The notes under the pieces are model-generated. The model worked only from the letters and a program-made list of their open reading frames with translations, made no database searches and was not told the DNA's origin. 64,000 nt of DNA from Astragalus membranaceus (taxonomy: Eukaryota; Streptophyta; Magnoliopsida; Fabales; Fabaceae), in the NCBI GenBank assembly GCA_039519185.1, contig CM076847.1, forward strand, positions 76,223,747 through 76,287,746, in the 5' to 3' direction. Position numbers and translations under genes: made by a program. Shown piece after piece: positions 42,141 to 54,094 of this stretch. Each line of letters opens with the position of its first letter. Position 1 is the stretch's first letter.

Positions 42141-43640
42141 TGATAACTCATATTTATATGAGTTATTTATACGTATTCAAAGTTAAATCATGCAAGTTCT
42201 CTGGCAATAGTAGGTTGTTTCTATTAAGTTTCTGTTAGTTTATTGCTTTTAGTTAGAAAGGGGCTAAATTACAAGTTCTAGGCATTTTGGTGCCAATTGG
42301 CGCCTTTGTGAGCGTTTTGATGCTTCTTGTGTTTGTGCAGTAATCCAAACGTGGCAGCGTCTCTCATCACGTCTAAAGAAGGACAGCAGAGCAAGAAAAT
42401 AATATATATCATTTTGGCGCGCATGTAATGATGACCAGAGATCTGGAAATGAAGAAGATCTTCTCTTTCTTCAACGCTGACACGGCTTACGCACTGTAGC
42501 AGTGCGGTGTCACTTCAGGGCAGAGTCAACTCACAAGCAAGCTTGGAAGGTGGGGGAATGACATCAGCAGCATGTGACCTCTTTTGACCATGGATATTCT
42601 CTCTCTATAAAAAGGCAAGGGGTGCACCAAGCGGAATACAGACGACTCCATTCATCATCCACCTTCCCCCATTTTTCAGAGATAATTTTCCTGAGAGAAG
42701 TTCTGGACACAGACTTCTTCATTTTTTATTCTCTCAAGGCCCCAATTTCCATATCCATTCGCAACCACTAATGGAAAGCTCAGACGTTGTAACGTCTTTA
42801 CAGCGTGCATGAAGGAAGGCCACTTAGGCGTATCTTTTGCGTTTAGTCTCCTTTTCTCTATGTACGGTATTTGGATTTTAACTCCTCTTATTTCTGTAAG
42901 GATGCTCAGCATGAGCTAAACAATTTGTAGTTGGGTTGTTGTTTTGCATGTAATGAACCTTTAGTCTAATACTATGAAGTAATGATGTTTATGCGTTTTA
43001 AATCTTTGCATGTTAATATTTCCAAACTTGTTTTGAACTGATCACTTAAAATAAGTAGATTCATAGGTACAGACATGGTCTATGAAAAGAACTCAAAGAT
43101 TTATGTGAATGAAAAGGTGCACTAAAGACATTTGGGCATTTTTATCTAAGTCTAGACATAGAACAGATAATAGTTCATAGGACATTGCTGTGGGTACTTA
43201 AAATACAGGAGTAGGCCTACTTAGAACCTAGACATAGGAATTCTAGTACTTGAAGCTCTGACGTTTTGTGACTGAAAAGCACAGCTCTTTTGCAACAGCG
43301 TTCAAACGTTATAACGTCTATACAACATAGCATTTGTACGTGTTAGCGTGTAAACGTTATAACGTCTGACTAGAGGAGATTTACTTGCATGCAGCAATCC
43401 AACTCGTACTCTTCCATATTCACACTCACTTCTCATTTACTTGTTTTATTTATGTTCTTAGTCTTAATATCAACTTTAGTGTCGATTTGCTACTTGTTTC
43501 ACTTGTGTTTTAAAGACTTGAACTCTGAAAGTTAATCAATCCTCGTGGGAACGATCTCTTACTTTTACCCACTTTATTACTTGTACGACGTGTATACTTG
43601 CACTGACATTGCGACTATAGAACACACACGATCGCGAACA
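42141..43640 (+). repeat. 3' LTR of the Athila
   Basis: 1500 bp, identical by eye to 30876-32375 at a constant offset of 11,265. Confidence 0.97.
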
Positions 43641-43645
43641 ATAGT

Positions 43646-45075
43646 ACAACATGTATTGGCGGAGTCTTCTAGAGGTCCAAACTAGGGCACAACACGTCTT
43701 TTCAATTGCTGCGTAGCGAGTCTCGCAGTCGTTGTACTTCTTACTCAAGTAGTAGACTACCTGCTCTTTTCCTGATGCATCGTGTTGTCCTAGCATTGCC
43801 CCCACAGATGATGGCAACACAGTTAAGTACAAAATTAGCGGTCGACCGGGTGTTGGGGGAGCCAGGATAGGAGGATTCGATAAGTAATTCTTTATTTTAT
43901 CAAAAGCCTCTTGACACTTCTCATCCCACTTCCCTGGTTGGTTCTTTCTTAGTAGCTTGAATATGGGTTCACATGTGCTAGTCAAATTGGCAATGAATCT
44001 AGCAATGTAGTTGAGTCTTCCCAAAAAGCTTCTTACTTCACGCTCTGTTTTTGGCGCAGGCATTTCCTGGATGGATTTCACCTTGTCAGGGTCCACCCTT
44101 ATACCATCCCTGCTCACAATGAAACCAAGGAGCTTCCCTGATGATGCACCGAAAACACATTTGTTGGGATTCAGTCGCAGTCTATACTTCCTGAGCCTTT
44201 CGAATAGCTTTCGGAGCACTTCTACATGACTTTCGTTTTTTCGCGACTTAGCTACCATGTCATCCACATACACCTCGATTTATTTATGCATCATATCATG
44301 GAAAAGTGTGACCATGGCACGCTGGTAAGTGGCTTCGGCATTCTTCAAGCCAAAATGCATCACTTTGTAACAGAATGTTCCCCAAGGAGTGATAAACGTG
44401 TGGAAGAGGATTTGATTATATCCTGAGTAACCATCCATGAACGAAAACCTGTGATTTTTGGCAGTATTATCAACTAACAAATCGATATGTGGAAGAGGAA
44501 AGTCGTCCTTTGGACTGGCCTGGTTGAGATCCCGATAATCTACACACATCCTAACCTTCCCATCCTTCTTGGGTACAGGGACGATGTTAGCTACCCATTC
44601 CGGGTGTACTGAGACCTCTAAAAATCCGGCATCCCATTGTTTGGTCACCTCTTCTTTGATTTTCAAAGACATGTCAGGGTGCATCTTCCTCAACTTTTGC
44701 TTCTTTGGTTTTACATCTGGCAAGAGAGGGATTCTATGTGCTGCTATTTTTGGATCAATGTCGGGCATATCCTTGTAAGACCAGGCGAAAACATCTAAGT
44801 ACTCTCTGAACAAGACGATCTTCTCTTCCCGTTTAGGATTGTCTACCAATTTCAAATCTTTCCTTTCTTCTTCAGACCCCATATTGATGATTTCCACAAT
44901 TTCATCATTCAGACTAAATTCCTTTTCAGTGTGTCCCAGAAGTTCAGTAAATCTGTTAATTACTTCATCACCCTCTTCCGGCTCAGAGTAGTCTTCATCA
45001 GGAATTGCGTGAGAATCGAGTAATGGGTTTTCAACTTCCCCGTAATGAGGCAAAGTTTTCGTGAAATTATGGCTC
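43646..45075 (-). pseudogene. Ogre Pol, reverse transcriptase part
   Basis: Minus-strand exon 2 of the Ogre polyprotein. It reads SHNFTKTLPHYGEVENPLL, the acidic linker, KIAAHRIPL.P..KPKKQKLRKMHP, then RT motifs: VANIVPVPKKDGKVRMCVDYRDLN, DDFPLPHID, FSFMDGYSGYNQI. A TAA at 44280-44282 stops the frame four codons before the catalytic YVDD (44262-44273), most simply one base change from GAA (MMHK-E-IEVYVDD). The frame then continues through thumb and connection (LGFIVSRDGIRVDPDK, RSFLGRLNYIARFI) into RNase H until the Athila insertion. Cannot make RT as read. Confidence 0.85.
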
Positions 45076-45318
45076 CTGGGGAGTAAATAAACAAAATTGG
45101 CGGGGGAATAATGACGATAAATGATGAGAAACAACACGAGAGAAACCAACGATAAGGGACAAAAAAGAGAAAAAAGAAAAAAAACAGAATAATAAGAGGT
45201 CGAGAAAAAGATAACATAAAGGGATAAAAATGCATGCAAATTCATTTAATTCATTTAATTCTTGTCTCAAGCAAAATAACATAAGTCTTATAGTCTTAGC
45301 ATAATAAAAAATGATTAC
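45076..45318 (-). other. Ogre intron between protease and RT
   Basis: Minus-strand GT at 45318-45317 (AT|GTAATC) and AG at 45077-45076 (CCCCAG|GAGCC). Removing the 243 nt joins ..VVDVVTF-M-SHNFTKTL.. in frame, while the unspliced frame has stops. The inside is T-rich, as in plant introns. Ogre elements are known for a spliced intron at this place. Splicing itself is not shown here. Confidence 0.7.
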
Positions 45319-48300
45319 ATGAAAGTAACAACATCAACAACAGGTTCAGATTCCAAATTGATCAGAAGCTCTTGATTGGTGTCAAGGATAACAGCACCCC
45401 CTCGCTCTCGAGCCTCCTTTATCCAGCATGTTAATCACAATGCGATGCACAACGTCGACTACCTCCGAGGGCGAGATTATCTCTGCAGGCGCCGGGAAAG
45501 TGTCACTTAAATGCGGGATTGACCGAGCCTTCTCCTTACCTATTCCCAGGGCTTTGAACTTTGTTACGAGGTTACCTTCATATCCGATCCCGAACGTATC
45601 CGACTTCTCTTTTGCTGGTATAGGAGCACAAACCCCTTGAAGGTGCCAACCCAAGCCTTTTCCTTCCTCGTAGCCACTTTTTGTCATTATCCGAGCCACT
45701 ACCTGGTTCACACTGAGCTTTGATGAATCTCCTTCAACAGTCTCCCTCTTCTCCACCTCGAAGCTATGACACATATTTGTTACTTCCTCTTCAGCGTTAT
45801 CCACATATGGGAGAGACATGGGTTTTGAGACTAACATCTCTTCTTCTCCACGGATTGTGATAATGCTTCTGTTATCAATAAACTTAACCCGCTGATGAAG
45901 AGTAGAAGGTACTTGCCCCAACATCATGAATCCTTGGTCGACCTAATAGCATGGTGTATGCTGAATCGATCGCCATGACTTGGAACAACACACGAAAAAA
46001 ACTCGGACCAATTTCCAATGGAAGAGTTATTTCACCCAGTACGTTCCTTTTGGATCCGTCAAAAGCTCGGACCATTAAAGTCTGTGGCGTCAGGTCTCTC
46101 TCCTCCAAGCCTAATGCGTCCAATGTGGACATAGGCATGATGTTAAGAGCTGATCCGCCATCGTTTAAGACTTTGGCCACCATAAATCCCCGACATTTCA
46201 ATGTGATGTGCAAGGCTCGGTGTTCCCCTCTTGCTGGAACGGCTATCTCATTTTCCGCAAAGGTGATTAGGTTGTATCGCTGCATCGGGTCCACCATACT
46301 CACCACATTCTGGGGTGTTTCATCAGGCTTTACGAAGGCTTCCTCCAGGGTTTTCAACAAAGGCTTCCTATGGACTTCCGAAGAGAGGATGAGAGATAAC
46401 AATGAAATACGGTCCAGAGTCTTCTTGAGCTGCTCTGTCACATCATATTCACTCTGCTTCATGATTTTTAGAAACTCTTCTTCCGACTGTTCTCCTCCAT
46501 CTGCCTCTTTCCCTTTCTTATTCTTTTCAGGCTCTTCAGGTCAAAAGTATCGCCCGCTCCGGATTACTCCTCCCACACTCACAATATTATCAATAAACTC
46601 TTCGACTCCTTGTTCCTTACCCACTTTGCACTTTGACGCACCGCCTATAACTTTGCCCTGGGTCCCATAATTCCAGGGAACCGCATGAGTATTGTCACAA
46701 GTAAAAGGTGTGGGCTTTTTCACGATCACTGTAACCTTTTCCGGTGCCGAAGGTTGATTGAGGGGCGGGACCTTGAGCACGAAACGCTCCAAGACATTGA
46801 CCTCCTCCTGAGTCATAGTTTTCTTGGCTTGAACAATCCCCAGTGTCATTAGGCTTTGCACACGGGCTTTGAAATCCCAAAAACCTTCCCCATCATGACT
46901 AGCACAACCATGATGGTACACACACCTCTTGTCTTCATCGTACATAGCATATCTCGCGACTTCTTTGGTGGGTGTCATTACTCCATAACCGGCCTTTTGC
47001 ATTCCTTCCAATATCTTCTTCATAGGGGTTTGCAGTTTCAAAACCTTTTTGATAGGCGCACCATCCTTTTCTATCATGGAGAGGGTCATTAGTGATATTT
47101 GGTCCTGACTCCTCTTGGATATCTAATTTCTTGTGAGCGATCAACCTCCTTACAACATTTTTGAAGGCCTCACAATCCTCAATTGAATGGCCGACAGCTC
47201 CCATGTGAAATTTGCAGGTCAGGTTTGGGTTGTACCAGGATGGGAATGGAGGTTCCTAATCCTTTACTGGCATTGGTGATGAAAAGTTTAGGAAATGGAG
47301 GAAAACTGGGAGGGGGTTGGCGGTAGGATTGGCGAGTTGTTTGGTAGTTGGGACGTGGGTGAGATTGCGTGTTCTGGACATTGTTTATAGGGAAAGATGG
47401 TGGGTTAGTGTTTTGGCTCATCGGGTAAGGGGTATTTGGGTGAGGTTGGCTATATCTTGGCTGTTGAGGAATATGGTTTTGGTGCGGCTCGAATGAAGCT
47501 GACTTCTGGGTCTTTCTTTTTCTGAGGGAAGCCCTTTTTTGGCTGCCCGTTCTCCATCTGTTCCATGGGAAGTTTTCCAGCTCTTGCCAACATCTCAATT
47601 CTTTCACCGGCGGCTATCAGATCTGTGAAGTCTCTATAGGCAGCTCCGGCCATTGTGGCCACATAGGGGGATCCTAGCGTCCTCAAGAAGTAGGAGCACA
47701 TCTCTGATATAGTGAGTGGTTGTTGGACTTGTGCAGCGAGAGTTCTCCACCTCTGGGCATACAGTTTAAATGCCTCATCACTCTTCTTTTGTAGTATTCC
47801 CAACTGCTCACGTGTTGGAGCCATGTCCATATTAAACTTATACTGGTTCATAAAGATGTCAGCGAGGTCCCTCCAACTATCAATCTTGGAGTGGTCCATC
47901 TGAATATACCATTCTAAAGCTGGCCCGGTCAAAATTTCATGGAAGAAGCTAATGAGGAATTTCTCGTCCTTGGACCATATTGACATTTTGGTGCAATAGG
48001 TCCTTAGGTGCAGAAGAGGATTGGTGCTCCCGTCATATTTGGTGACGTCGGGCACTTTAAAGTCTCGCGGAATTACGACGTCAGTAGTGGGGCAAAGTTC
48101 ATCCAAACCCAAGGACCCAAAAGTGCTAGATCCTTGTATCGCTTTGATCTTTTCCTCCATCTTATCCATCCATTGTTGTCTCACCTTATCCTTCTGTATT
48201 GACGCATGCCCCTCGCCCACCACGTTCTCTGCGTGGAATGCCCCTCCTGGCCTACTGGTAGGGTATGGGTACTCTCTCTCATGGTGACCCGCAGCTTCAT

Positions 48301-48634
48301 ATCCCATTCCGACGGGGATATCAGATGGCCCATGGTTGCCATTGTTCGGATTTGGAAACCCCTCGCCTTCGTTGCCAACCATACCAACTACTCTCGTAGA
48401 CAGGAAAGTGATCGTGTCTTTTATGGCTAGCAAGGCATCTTCCATTCGTGCCTGGGTCACAGCCATTTCCTCCATTTTCTCCTTGACTTCCTCCACTTCC
48501 TGGCTCAGATTCCTTCCATGCATCTCTTTTTGCTCTGCCATTCTTGCTCTGGATCTGGTGAAGTACACTCTAGTTTGATTGGTCTTTTTCTTAGCACGCA
48601 CAATGGTTACCAAGTTCCTAAAATCTTTCAACAA
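45319..48634 (-). pseudogene. Ogre Gag-protease with G-patch, frameshifted
   Basis: Minus strand. Gag begins at 48634 with a coiled-coil-like N-terminus (EVEEVKEKMEEM), then the capsid core (VIPRDFKVPDVTKYDGSTNPLLHLRTYC, LTGPALEWY, SWRDLADIFMNQYKFN) and a Pro-rich segment. Next are a CKFHMG..GHSIEDCEAFK zinc-like motif, a middle region, the protease (VLNDGGSALNIMP near 46180; D-x-G context altered relative to the usual D-N/S-G), and a G-patch-like motif (MTKSGYEEGKGLGWHLQGV near 45660). Frames change near 47470, 47215, 47090, 46540, 45905 and 45395. G-patch domains bind RNA-helicase partners and are known in this lineage. Confidence 0.85.
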
Positions 48635-48818
48635 CTTTTTCGTAAGTACATGAATGAATAGATGAATGAATGTGGATGAAATGTGAATGCGTTGCTTTTA
48701 TTTATCGTGCTGGGGATTGTAAGCTTTAATTCAGAATGAGATAGGATCAAATATTAAAACGAAACAAACGAGTTCTTCATTAATAATAAAAAAGTACTAC
48801 ATCTGAAAATCAAGCAAA

Positions 48819-50811
48819 CTAGCGGACTACATTCTTATCCTTATCATTGGGATAACGTCCTTTGATTTTGAACACTTGTACAAGGTATTTGCAGAAATCA
48901 ATAAATCGAGCGATCCCGACTGGTGTGTTCCCGTCTCTGGCAATGTCTGCTGCTATTAGGCTTTTGGGAACCTCTCTGACAGCTTCATTGGCTAGCCCCG
49001 CTAGTTGGGAGAATCTCTTCCTCCAATATTCGTAATCATCATTTAGCTTCAGATAATGCTCCTTCAGAAACACATGCTCTTTGTTAAGGTCATCGTAGAT
49101 CTTGTCTTGATATTCAGAAAAAGCCTTCAAGTCAATTGCTTTTTTACACTCTTCTTGCAGGGCTTCCTGATACTCCTCAAGTTTCTTCTGTATCACCTCT
49201 CTGGCTTTCCTTTCCACTACCAGCCGGCGCTCACATTCAACAGTCCTTTCTTCTAATTGAGATTTCACACTATCAAGTTGGTTTCGTAATGCTTTCTCAA
49301 TCGCTGTGGCTTTGGTCAAATGTTTTTCCCACACATGAGCATTGTTTACGGCCCTGTCCCTCTCTCGGTTGCGCACCTTGAGTTCTTCATTTGCACCCGC
49401 ATGTCCTTCTTGTATCCGGCGCATTTTTTCTTTCCCAGCCTGTTCCCTCTCATCACATTCGGCCAGACGCTTTCTTTTTATGGTACTTTCTCGTCGCAGA
49501 TCAGTGTTCTCTTGGAGTACTTTCATTAACTGATCTTGCAACTCTGCCTTTTGTTGTTCTGATTTGGACAAAGCGGCTTGGAGTTTTTCCAGATCTTCAT
49601 GGAGTATAGGGACGGGCTGAACGATCTCGAGCCTGACTGGAGTTGCAAGGCGAAACGGAAGTCCACACTCTCGGACTCTGAGTTTGACCCACTGTATGTA
49701 GCTTTCCTTTGCATCGATACTCCTGGGTCCCAGTTCACGCCCTTTCCTAGTAACTTGGCCCCAGGCTCGACGGATCCTCCTTAGCATATCAAGGTCTTCA
49801 GAACCTCTCTTCTCCAGCACATATGAGAGCCAAGATTCTTCCGAGGGTGGATTCATCATAGGGTAACCGAGCTCTCTCAAAGCATGGGCGGGATTATAAT
49901 TGATGCAACCCTTGGTTCCTATGAGGGGGACATTTGGGAAATCTCCACACCGATAAACAATTTCCTCTATATTTTGATCTTGAGAATACCAAGAGATATC
50001 ACTCCCTTTGAGGCCAGCGATGTATTGGGCCCATTCCGTCTTGCCTTTGACTTTTATCAGATGGTTTCTTTTGAAGATATGAGAGGTGAACCAACGATAC
50101 AAGACAGGCAGACAACATAAAATCAAACCCGACTGTTTCTTATGGCATTGATGAAGAGTGTAATAGACATCAGCAAGGACGACCGGGGCGGGATTCTGTC
50201 CCCGGAGCTTGAATGCTAGGAAGACATCAATTGCAGTATAATCAATAAAATCACATTCACTTGGGAATAAGACGACTCCATAGAGGAGGAGAGCGAGAAC
50301 GTCCATAAAAGTAACCCAATCTCCTTTGCTGGCCTGAGACGAGGCTTCTTTCTCCAAATACTCCCTGGTCAAACCTTTTACACCCTTCTTTTCTACTACC
50401 ATTTTAGCTAAGTCTGGTGCCGGAACTTTCAATATCTCAGATAAATTTTTAGCTAGGGGATAATTCTCCACATATCGATAGGGCTCCTTGTTCTCTGGAG
50501 GGAAACATAAGATATTTTCAAATTCTTCCAAGGTCGGGGCCAACTGATAGTCTTGAAAAGTGAAACACCGTAACGGTGGATCATAATACTAGCCCTAGTG
50601 CGGTGAGGGCTCCATCTTGTACCTTAACATTTAGAAGCCCTAGGAGCTTCCCATACTTGGCGGTAAAGGAGTCGCGCTGCCATGACACCATTTTATTGCC
50701 CAAATCCCGCAAGTTGCTCATATCTGGTTGCTTGACTTTCAAATGTATGGTTTTCTTAAAAATTTGATCCATCCTGTCAGAAATAAAACCGTACAATTCC
50801 CTAGCGGTCAT
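48819..50811 (-). pseudogene. Ogre ORF1 (plant-mobile-domain-like / DUF7745-like)
   Basis: Minus strand, start ATG at 50811 (MTARELYGF). The frame runs to a stop near 50585, and a one-base shift there leads into YYDPPLRCFTFQDYQLAPTLEE and on to 48819, about 660 residues overall. The first half resembles the domain found in plant mobile-domain proteins and in ORF1 of Ogre elements (FTFQDYQLAPTLEE, LALLLYGVVLFP..). The second half (about 320-500) is a long coiled coil (LEKLQAALSKSEQQKAELQDQ..). ORF1 before gag is a hallmark of Ogre; its role is unknown. Apart from the single frameshift this is the best-preserved Ogre gene here. Confidence 0.8.
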
Positions 50812-51533
50812 ATAAATGCATGCAAAGTGAGATGTTAATATATTAGTCTTTCATGACATGCGAAAGGTAAAATAAGACGCATGAGGTGTGTTTCTAAAAA
50901 TAAATATTTTGCCGAGAGAAAAATATGTTTTTTTTTTGGAATTTTTCAAAAATGCGAAAATGTATTAGGGTTTGCTCGAATGCAGGGTATGAGGCTCCTT
51001 TGTGTCCTAAAAAGGGTTCCTTTGAGAATAGGTCTAAGGTTTCTTCTAAAGAGCGAACCTCTCAAGGGTAGCTCTATAGAGTCCTAAATAAGGTTCCTAG
51101 AGCCAACGACCCCAATCAAGAATGCTAATCGCGACAATAGGCAAGCTATTAGAAGTGATAGCATCCCCAAAAGGGGCCAAACTCTAGGTGAGACTTTCGT
51201 GACCACCCAACAAGACGCACATCCAGTAGGCCATCACTACGCGGTCTCGTTCTAATTTAAGGTATGCTCTAGTCCGGGTGTAGGACTATTCTCACGTGCG
51301 TGCAGAGGGGTGTGATAGTGAAGTGTGTGTAGGAGCAAGATGCCAGATATACCCCCCCCCCAAGCTGCAAAACAAACAAACACATATACAGAAAATAATA
51401 GTCCTCTACCCTAGGGTTCATATTTAAGCAAAATGTAAAACAACTATATACGATAATTCAGTACGGGGTAAATAAAATTATTACTCCAATATATCTCGCA
51501 CATCCAAATTATAAAAGGCTTGACTCTCACTAG
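50812..51533 (-). other. Ogre 5' leader
   Basis: Non-coding DNA between primer site and ORF1; contains a C-run near 51352-51361. No gene seen. Confidence 0.6.
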
Positions 51534-51551
51534 TCCCCAGCAGAGTCGCCA
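51534..51551 (-). other. primer binding site of the Ogre (tRNA-Arg type)
   Basis: On the minus strand TGGCGACTCTGCTGGGGA starts 2 nt after the 5' LTR end (GGTCACGACA). This is the primer site reported for Ogre elements and fixes the element's orientation. Confidence 0.9.
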
Positions 51552-51889
51552 TCTGTCGTGACCGTGATCCCGACGTAGACGGCTCAAAAATTGATAATTT
51601 TAGGAGTCGCCACCCAATTTATTTAATAGGAAAAATTGAGAAAAACCTAACTAGAAGTTATTCGTCTGCGTAAACTAGATTGAGTTCGGGAGTCGATTAT
51701 GCATAGAGAAGGGCGGAAACTTAATCACACTGCACCCCTAGTACATCTGTCATAAGACAGTTACCTTAAATTCGATTGTGCAAATTATCAATAAGTTCGG
51801 AAAGTTTATTTACCCCACAACATGAATGAACAATAATTGGTTTACAAAGAAATTAATAATAGATTAGGTTAGAAAATTTAATTTTTGAC

Positions 51890-51950
51890 TTGACGGGGAG
51901 GCCCCGCTCCTATGTATCCTCCGGTGCAATGAGGAACTCAACAGTCACGT
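51890..51950. ncRNA. predicted hairpin module, type A (Ogre 5' LTR)
   Basis: TCCTC-(9 nt)-GAGGA inner stem with outer arms CTATGT and ACGTAG (one G-U type pair). Homologous to 24371-24420. Confidence 0.45.
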
Positions 51951-52149
51951 AGTTCTTCCTTGGAAAATTTTGTTGGTTGGTTGATTTTATTTTTTGAAGG
52001 GGTTTAAGATCACCAAGCTGTACAACTTAGGCGTCTTAAACCAGGATTGCGAGGTTGACAAGATGTACATCTCACTCAAGTTCATTTTTTAGTTTTTTGA
52101 GAAAATAGGTGTTAAAGAAAAAATGGTTATTTATTGAAAAAAACATTAA

Positions 52150-52222
52150 TTTAGCTTGACGGGGGAAGCCCCGCTCCTACGTATCTCCGAAGCGGAGAAT
52201 CAAAGGCTACGTAGTTTTTTAG
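52150..52222. ncRNA. predicted hairpin module, type B (Ogre 5' LTR)
   Basis: TCTCCG-AAG-CGGAGA inner stem and outer arms CTACGTA and TACGTAG, all perfectly paired. Homologous to 24610-24665, where one closing pair is G-T. Confidence 0.5.
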
Positions 52223-52698
52223 AAAAATATTTGTGTTTTGATTGATTTTAATTTTCTAAAGGGGGTTTAAGATCAAAGCCGTACAGCTAAAGTCTCTTAA
52301 ACCGGGGTCGACAAGATGTACATCTCGGTCAAACCCATTTTTATAGGTTTTTTTTGTAACAAAGAACTTATTTTGAGAAGAAATAATGAAAAAAACGAAA
52401 AGGGGGTGAAATAGTAAAATGGGGGTGCAGTTAACCACTGGGGGTTGTATATAAAAAAGATGGGTGGTGTGAAAAGCAAACAGCCCAGTTTGTTTGTTTT
52501 TTTTTTGCTTGGCCTGCGTATACAAAAAGGCCTGCGCAAGGGGGGTGCGAATAACAGCCTGGTTTTTTTTGGGTTTGTGAACTGCTGGCCCACGAAATCA
52601 AAGGGTTGGGCAGGGGTGCAGTATCATTAAAATGGAATGGTGCAGTTATTAATCTGAAGTTTTTCTTTTAAAAAAATAAATAAATGAATAAGAGAGAG

Positions 52699-52707
52699 TA
52701 TAAAAGG
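52699..52707 (+). promoter_or_regulatory. TATA motif antisense to the Ogre (5' LTR)
   Basis: TATAAAAGG followed by AACCCTATTTTCTC.ACCCTCTTCTC on the plus strand, 1145 bp from the LTR end; the counterpart in the other LTR is at 1110 bp. Confidence 0.4.
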
Positions 52708-54094
52708 CAAAGATCAAAAAATGCAACAACCCTATTTTCTCAACCCTCTTCTCAGCGCCGCAACACACATACCAGAGGAGAGAGAAAAAAAATTGAGAAA
52801 GGAGAGAGAGGAAGATAAAATGAAGAGAGAGAGGGGAAGAGAAAGGGGGAAGAAGGAAAAAGGAGGATGCGATGGAGGGGGGAGAGAGAATGATGCTCAC
52901 GGTGGTGACAGGGGTGGAGGGGCGACAGTTTCGGGGTGGTGGTGAAGGCCGCAGTTCGGTTTTTGGTTGTGGTGGGGCGCGGTTTGTGGATGGCGAAGGT
53001 GGAGAGAGGGTGGTCGGTTTTGGTTGATGGTGAGGTTGGTTACGGTGGGTGATGGTTCGTGGTGTGTGGCGCGGGAGAGGGGCGTGATGGTGGCTGTTGG
53101 GAGAGGCTGGCCGTTTGGTGGAGGAAAGGGGGCGTAGGAGGGGTGGTTGGCCGCGTGGGTGGTTGTTGGTTGTTGGGAGGGAGGAGGTGGTGAGTGGTGG
53201 TGGCTGTTGGGGGAGGCTGGCCGTTTGGTGGAGGAAAGGGGGGCGTAGGAGGGGTGGTTGGCCGCGTGGGTGGTTGTTGGTTGTTGAGAGGGAGGAGGTG
53301 GTGAGTGGTGGGGAGTGGTGGTGGTGGTGGTGCTTTCCCTCTTCTCTTTCTCTCCCCCCCCCCCCCCTTTTGCTTCTTGTTTTCCTCCTCTGTCTGTGTT
53401 GTTGTGTTTTGTTAATTAATTTTTTTTCTTTTTTTCTTTGTTCCAGTCCCCTACGGTTCACCCCCCTCCCTTTCATAATGATTCTGTCTGTTGATTTTAT
53501 ATTGCTAGCAAATTAATGGGACAAAATGTTCTGTTTGCTTTGCAGGGTAGTGGGGCAGAGCATTGAAGCCCTTTGGAGACAAACTCTGAAGGACACAACA
53601 AACAGCACCAAGGTGGTGGTACTATTGCTGGCTTGTTGGTGCAAAAGTGAAAAAAAAAACAAGGGAACAAGAAGAAGGAGCAATTGGCTCCATTCTCCAA
53701 GCAGCAAAGGCCCTCCACTCTCATTTTTTGTTTTATTTTGATTTTAATTTTTGTACATTTTTTTGTATTTAATTCTTTGTCCATATGTGTAACAAAGTTG
53801 ACTTCTATTGCTGTACCCTATTTTTGTAAAAAAACTGATTATAATAAAAAACAAATATTTATTTAAATCTGAATTTTTTTCCTATAATACTAACAATAAA
53901 AAAAGAAAGTTCGATTAATAATAACACGAACACATGCCAAATCGTCAACAAGCACAAAATAGCATGTGCAAACTAAAAAAGCGCAAAACGACCTATTTTT
54001 GTGTTTTTTTACCAAACAATGAAAAATACCGGTTAAAATCGAGTGTTTACAGTTGCCCCTCTGTGCTTAATTTCTTACGATATAATACAAAACC

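Larger units (their letters stand above)
30876..43640 (+). mobile_element. complete Athila-type retrotransposon (Ty3/gypsy)
   Basis: 12,765 bp with target duplication ATAGT (30871-30875 and 43641-43645). Both LTRs are exactly 1500 bp and no difference was seen between them. Primer site TGGCGCCGTTGCCGGGGA at 32382, polypurine tract at 42127-42140, an intact gag-pol frame and a second ORF downstream of pol, the Athila arrangement. It sits within the RNase H region of the minus-strand Ogre, in the opposite orientation. Identical LTRs and open frames indicate a very recent insertion, possibly a competent copy. Confidence 0.97.

Noticed and set aside
52649..53476. 275-residue minus-strand frame
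   Set aside because: His/Pro/Ser low-complexity translation of the GGT-rich LTR block, with an internal direct repeat; not conserved in frame with 25470-25802.
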